DNA of 14,689 bases, from the NCBI GenBank assembly GCA_020439485.1, contig JAGQSP010000132.1, forward strand, positions 1-14,689, given 5' to 3'. Shown here piece after piece: positions 12,444 to 14,689 of the stretch. The notes below the pieces were generated by a model, which worked only from the letters and a program-made list of their open reading frames with translations, did not search any database and was not told where the DNA came from. Made by a program: the position numbers and the translations under genes. Numbering within the stretch: position 1 is the stretch's first letter; each line of letters starts with the position of its first letter. Source of the DNA: Acidimicrobiales bacterium (GTDB taxonomy: Bacteria > Actinomycetota > Acidimicrobiia > Acidimicrobiales > Poriferisodalaceae).

Positions 12444-13026
12444 GCTCCACACGTCGCGCTTGTTGCTGCGAGCCTTGCGCGCTTCCGATTTCCCGATGTG
12501 GAGCGAGGTACGCCTCCGCTGCAGCGAGTACCTCAAGGTCTGGGAGCCGATGAGGCCCGATGGCAGCCCCGACCCCGCCACCGACCCGGTCGCCTTCGCA
12601 ACCCGCTGCGCCTCTCGAGACCGCGAGCGCCAGTTGGGCGTGGCCTATGCCCACGGCATCTTCCTCGACCGACGGTTCGTGGGCGAGATGAACCTCTCTA
12701 ATGTTCGTCGCGGTCCATTTCAGTCTGGCGACATCGGCTACTGGGTCGACGAGCAGTGCGCCGGGCTGGGAATTGCGCCCGAGGCGTTGGTCGCCGTCAT
12801 GGGGCTGGCCTTCGAGGAGGTACGCCTGCATCGGGTCGAGATCTCGATCATCCCTCGCAACTCGCGCAGCCGGCGGGTCGTCGAGAAGCTGGGCATTCGT
12901 CAGGAAGGTGTTGCCCAGAAGTACCTCGAGATCAACGGCGTCTGGGAAGATCACGTGCGTTATGCGCTGACCTCCGAGGAATGGCTTCAGCGCCGAACCG
13001 AGCTGCGCGCAATCGTCAGCCGCTGA
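12433..13026 (+). CDS. GNAT-family N-acetyltransferase, RimJ/RimL-like
   Basis: This 197-residue GNAT acetyltransferase transfers acetyl from acetyl-CoA to an amine. The N-terminal LHTSRLLLRAL (5-15), the acetyl-CoA-binding loop QCAGLG (108-113, matching Q/RxxGxG/A) and the tail IPRNSRSRRVVEKLGIRQEG (140-159) with KYLEINGVWEDHVRYAL (163-179) match RimJ/RimL-type protein N-terminal acetyltransferases. In mycobacteria a RimJ-like acetyltransferase modifies N termini, but ribosomal protein, peptide and antibiotic substrates are all possible here. The ATG at 12433 has GGAG at 12424-12427, five bases upstream, and overlaps ppx by 11 bases, so it is the third gene of the DUF501-ppx operon. It ends at a hairpin facing the convergent nuclease gene. 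Confidence 0.88.
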   Translation: MVGELHTSRLLLRALRASDFPMWSEVRLRCSEYLKVWEPMRPDGSPDPATDPVAFATRCASRDRERQLGVAYAHGIFLDRRFVGEMNLSNVRRGPFQSGDIGYWVDEQCAGLGIAPEALVAVMGLAFEEVRLHRVEISIIPRNSRSRRVVEKLGIRQEGVAQKYLEINGVWEDHVRYALTSEEWLQRRTELRAIVSR

Positions 13027-13030
13027 GGAT

Positions 13031-13052
13031 CAACCCAGGGGTCGCTGGGTTG
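13031..13052. terminator. Hairpin between convergent GNAT and nuclease genes
   Basis: CAACCCAG (13031-13038) pairs perfectly with CTGGGTTG (13045-13052) around a six-base loop, and GG/CC at 13027-13028 and 13054-13055 may extend the stem past a small interior loop. It fills the 29-base gap between two convergent stops, so it can serve both strands. There is no T-run on either side. Confidence 0.55.
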
Positions 13053-13055
13053 GCC

Positions 13056-14006
13056 TCACCAGGCGTCGTCTTCGCTCACCCATGCCTGGCCTGTGGTGCA
13101 CTTGGCGAACGCCGGACACCACCGGCACCCGGGGCCGGGCTTGTAAGAAGGCTGGCTCTGGTCGATCGCCAACCGGGCCAGGGTTGCTACACCATCGATG
13201 GTGCGCTTCAGGGTCGAGGTCAGCATGGCCTCGGTGACCTGCTCTCGTTCGAGGCGACCCGACTCGACGTAGTGGGTAGCGATGGCCAAGGGGGGAACAC
13301 CCGTCACGAGGGTTTCTATCAGCGCGTAGAAACGCAGGTCCTGGCGGTGTTCGCCCGAGTTGCCTCCGGTCTTGATGTCGATGATGACCCGGCCCGCTGT
13401 GGTGTCCGAAGGCATGCCGAGGGTCAGGTCGAACTTGCCGGCCAGAACCAGATGGTCGTCGCACAACTCGATTCGTTTCGACACCTCGGTTGCGGGGCGC
13501 CAACCCTTGCGCAGGGGTGGGAACGTGTCCAGAAATCCGGCGGTCAAAGAGGCGGTCTCGCTGCGTAGCTCGGCCAGGGTCGCCTCGTCGCAGCGAGACA
13601 GGAAGTCTCCCAGCGAGTTCTCTCGATCGATGATCCTCGCCATGGCGTCGTCGATGAGGTCGCTCGGGTCTCTTTGTCCCCGAAGGTGCAGCGACAGCTC
13701 TATCGCCTTGTGCACGATCGTGCCCCTGGCCATCGGGGCACTCCATTCGAACTTCGACTCGGCCTCGGCCAGGTAGCGGGCCTGGCATCCGTGAACGGCG
13801 GCGAGCTGACGTTTGCCGACGAACAGCTGCTTGCCCTCGGTCGCTTCGGCGTAGCGGTCGATGATGGTCACCAAGTCGCGCTCGAGCTGGTGTCTCAACT
13901 CGATCTTCAGCGTCGATGGGTACGAGGGCCGCTCATCCATCGGCGGCCGCAGCAGGTCGAGGTTGTCTTGCTGAGTCGGGTTCAGCCGGGGAAGCTCTGC
14001 TGCCAC
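13056..14006 (-). CDS. RecB/Cas4-like PD-(D/E)XK nuclease with predicted iron-sulfur cluster
   Basis: This 316-residue protein has a nuclease core of the RecB/Cas4 type: His99 in GTIVHKAIE, Glu174, Asp193 in AGKFDLTLG, then Asp210-x-Lys212 in VIIDIKTGG, and Gln222-x4-Tyr227 in RQDLRFYAL, in the family order. An early Cys74 (VHGCQARYLAE) together with Cys294, Cys297 and Cys303 (CRWCPAFAKC) forms the split one-plus-three cysteine pattern that holds a [4Fe-4S] cluster in Cas4 and AddB. It is expected to cut or resect DNA. No helicase, cas gene or other repair gene is nearby. The GTG at 14006 has no Shine-Dalgarno sequence, but TACGTT lies six bases upstream, suggesting a leaderless mRNA. It follows the permease gene on the same strand by 35 bases. 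Function beyond nuclease fold is not certain. Confidence 0.85.
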   Translation of the reverse strand: MAAELPRLNPTQQDNLDLLRPPMDERPSYPSTLKIELRHQLERDLVTIIDRYAEATEGKQLFVGKRQLAAVHGCQARYLAEAESKFEWSAPMARGTIVHKAIELSLHLRGQRDPSDLIDDAMARIIDRENSLGDFLSRCDEATLAELRSETASLTAGFLDTFPPLRKGWRPATEVSKRIELCDDHLVLAGKFDLTLGMPSDTTAGRVIIDIKTGGNSGEHRQDLRFYALIETLVTGVPPLAIATHYVESGRLEREQVTEAMLTSTLKRTIDGVATLARLAIDQSQPSYKPGPGCRWCPAFAKCTTGQAWVSEDDAW

Positions 14007-14012
14007 CGGGTC

Positions 14013-14018
14013 AACGTA
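14013..14018 (-). promoter_or_regulatory. -10-like TACGTT, placed for a leaderless GTG start
   Basis: Read on the minus strand, TACGTT (TAnnnT) lies six bases before the GTG of the nuclease gene, within GATTGATACGTTGACC. The arrangement matches the TACGAT-GTG spacing seen at 11019-11032. No -35 box is obvious, and the preceding permease stop is only about 25 bases away, so read-through transcription is also possible. Confidence 0.35.
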
Positions 14019-14041
14019 TCAATCCTTCGCGTCGCAGACGG

Positions 14042-14689
14042 CTAGATCATCACGCCCGCGGTCAAGGTGGCCAGCACCAGCACGGTCAGAGGTGCTCCCA
14101 GGCGGGTGAAGTCTGTGATGTCGTAGCCGCCGGGCCGCCACACCATCGTGTTTGTCTGGTAGCCGAACGGGGTGAGAAACGACGCCGACGCTGCGACCAC
14201 CACAGCCAGGGCCAGTTGGCGTTCGTCCACCGCCAGTTCCGGACCCAGTTGCAGGGCCACCGGAACCAGAATTGCAACTGCCGCCACGTTGGTCAGCATC
14301 TCTGTCATCACGACGGTTGCCGCCAACAGGACGACAACCCCGATGACGGGCTCGGTCGACCCGGCCGCGGCCGCTATCTGGTCGACGATCGCCGAAGCCA
14401 ACCCCGATTGTTCAACCGCTGCGCCGATGCCCAGGGCGGCTCCGATCAGCACGACGACCTCGATGTTCACGAAGCGCAGGGCTTCACGAGGCCTCACCGT
14501 TCCGGTGAGCACCAGGGCGCCCACCCCGCAGATGACGGCTCGCAGGATGCCGATCGAGTCGAACGAGGCCGCAACAATGGTCGCCATCGCGATAGGAATC
14601 ACGCGCTTGGTCAGATGAGGCCGCGACGGAGGCATGTCGAGGCGCACCGCCAGGCTGAACTCCGAGGTCCAAGACGTCGCGCGCATCGA
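14042..14689 (-). CDS. SLC13/DASS-type permease, C-terminal part (cut by window edge)
   Basis: Some 215 residues of the C-terminal half are visible; the frame runs open to the window edge and the internal ATG at 14686 is probably not the start. Several membrane segments can be seen (VIPIAMATIVAASF, AVICGVGALVLTG, VVVLIGAALGIGAAV, VIGVVVLLAATVVM, VAAVAILVPVAL, VLVLATLTAGV). The conserved DASS-like elements TEMLTNVAAV and ASFLTPFGYQTNTMVWRPGGY mark it as a divalent anion:sodium symporter-family protein, often annotated as SLC13 permease. Many such proteins carry TrkA-C (RCK) domains in the middle, and the soluble stretch at the cut end would fit the boundary after them. The substrate (sulfate, dicarboxylate or other anion) is unknown. 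The TAG stop is at 14042-14044. Confidence 0.87.
   Translation of the reverse strand, partial: SMRATSWTSEFSLAVRLDMPPSRPHLTKRVIPIAMATIVAASFDSIGILRAVICGVGALVLTGTVRPREALRFVNIEVVVLIGAALGIGAAVEQSGLASAIVDQIAAAAGSTEPVIGVVVLLAATVVMTEMLTNVAAVAILVPVALQLGPELAVDERQLALAVVVAASASFLTPFGYQTNTMVWRPGGYDITDFTRLGAPLTVLVLATLTAGVMI

Overview
The window is a gene-dense, GC-rich bacterial chromosome segment with no rRNA, tRNA, CRISPR array or insertion sequence that I could see. Frequent GTG and TTG starts, overlapping stop/start junctions, a DUF501-ppx gene pair and several proteins of actinobacterial style point to an actinobacterium. An acidimicrobial lineage is my best guess, from general resemblance only; no database search was possible.

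Region 1 (1-5353, plus strand) is the 3' part of a carbon monoxide dehydrogenase-like (xanthine oxidase family) operon. It holds the end of the iron-sulfur subunit (coxS), the FAD subunit (coxM), a MoxR-type AAA+ ATPase (coxD), its VWA-domain partner (coxE), two consecutive XdhC-family maturation genes, a MocA/MobA-like nucleotidyltransferase and a membrane-anchored SRPBCC protein (coxG). The genes are nearly all overlapping or abutting. The expected division of labour is: S and M carry electrons from a molybdenum large subunit that lies outside the window; the nucleotidyltransferase and XdhC proteins make and insert the molybdenum cofactor; CoxD/CoxE mature the active site; CoxG ties the enzyme to the membrane. 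The two XdhC genes are in the same frame, separated by one TAG codon followed at once by ATG. The operon ends at a strong hairpin (5360-5384).

Region 2 (5437-9190, plus strand) is a two-gene unit. The first protein has a complete Hsp70-type actin-like ATPase domain, but the chaperone substrate-binding domain is replaced by a proline-rich linker, one transmembrane helix, a long Thr/Ser-rich stalk and a C-terminal PASTA domain. The second, 13 bases downstream, is a secreted protein with two different beta-propeller-like repeat arrays. Together they look like an envelope-spanning ATPase with a secreted partner, and this is the best candidate for an undescribed system here.

Region 3 (9200-10909, minus strand) is a PilB/GspE-type pilus assembly ATPase with an intact tandem MshEN motif, which predicts control by cyclic di-GMP. 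No other pilus genes are in the window.

Region 4 (11032-13026, plus strand) is a compact DUF501-ppx-GNAT acetyltransferase operon that diverges from pilB. It ends at a hairpin shared with the convergent gene. Region 5 (13056-14689, minus strand) holds a stand-alone RecB/Cas4-like PD-(D/E)XK nuclease with a predicted iron-sulfur cluster and, upstream of it, the C-terminal part of an SLC13-type permease that runs off the window edge. No gap between genes exceeds about 125 bases.
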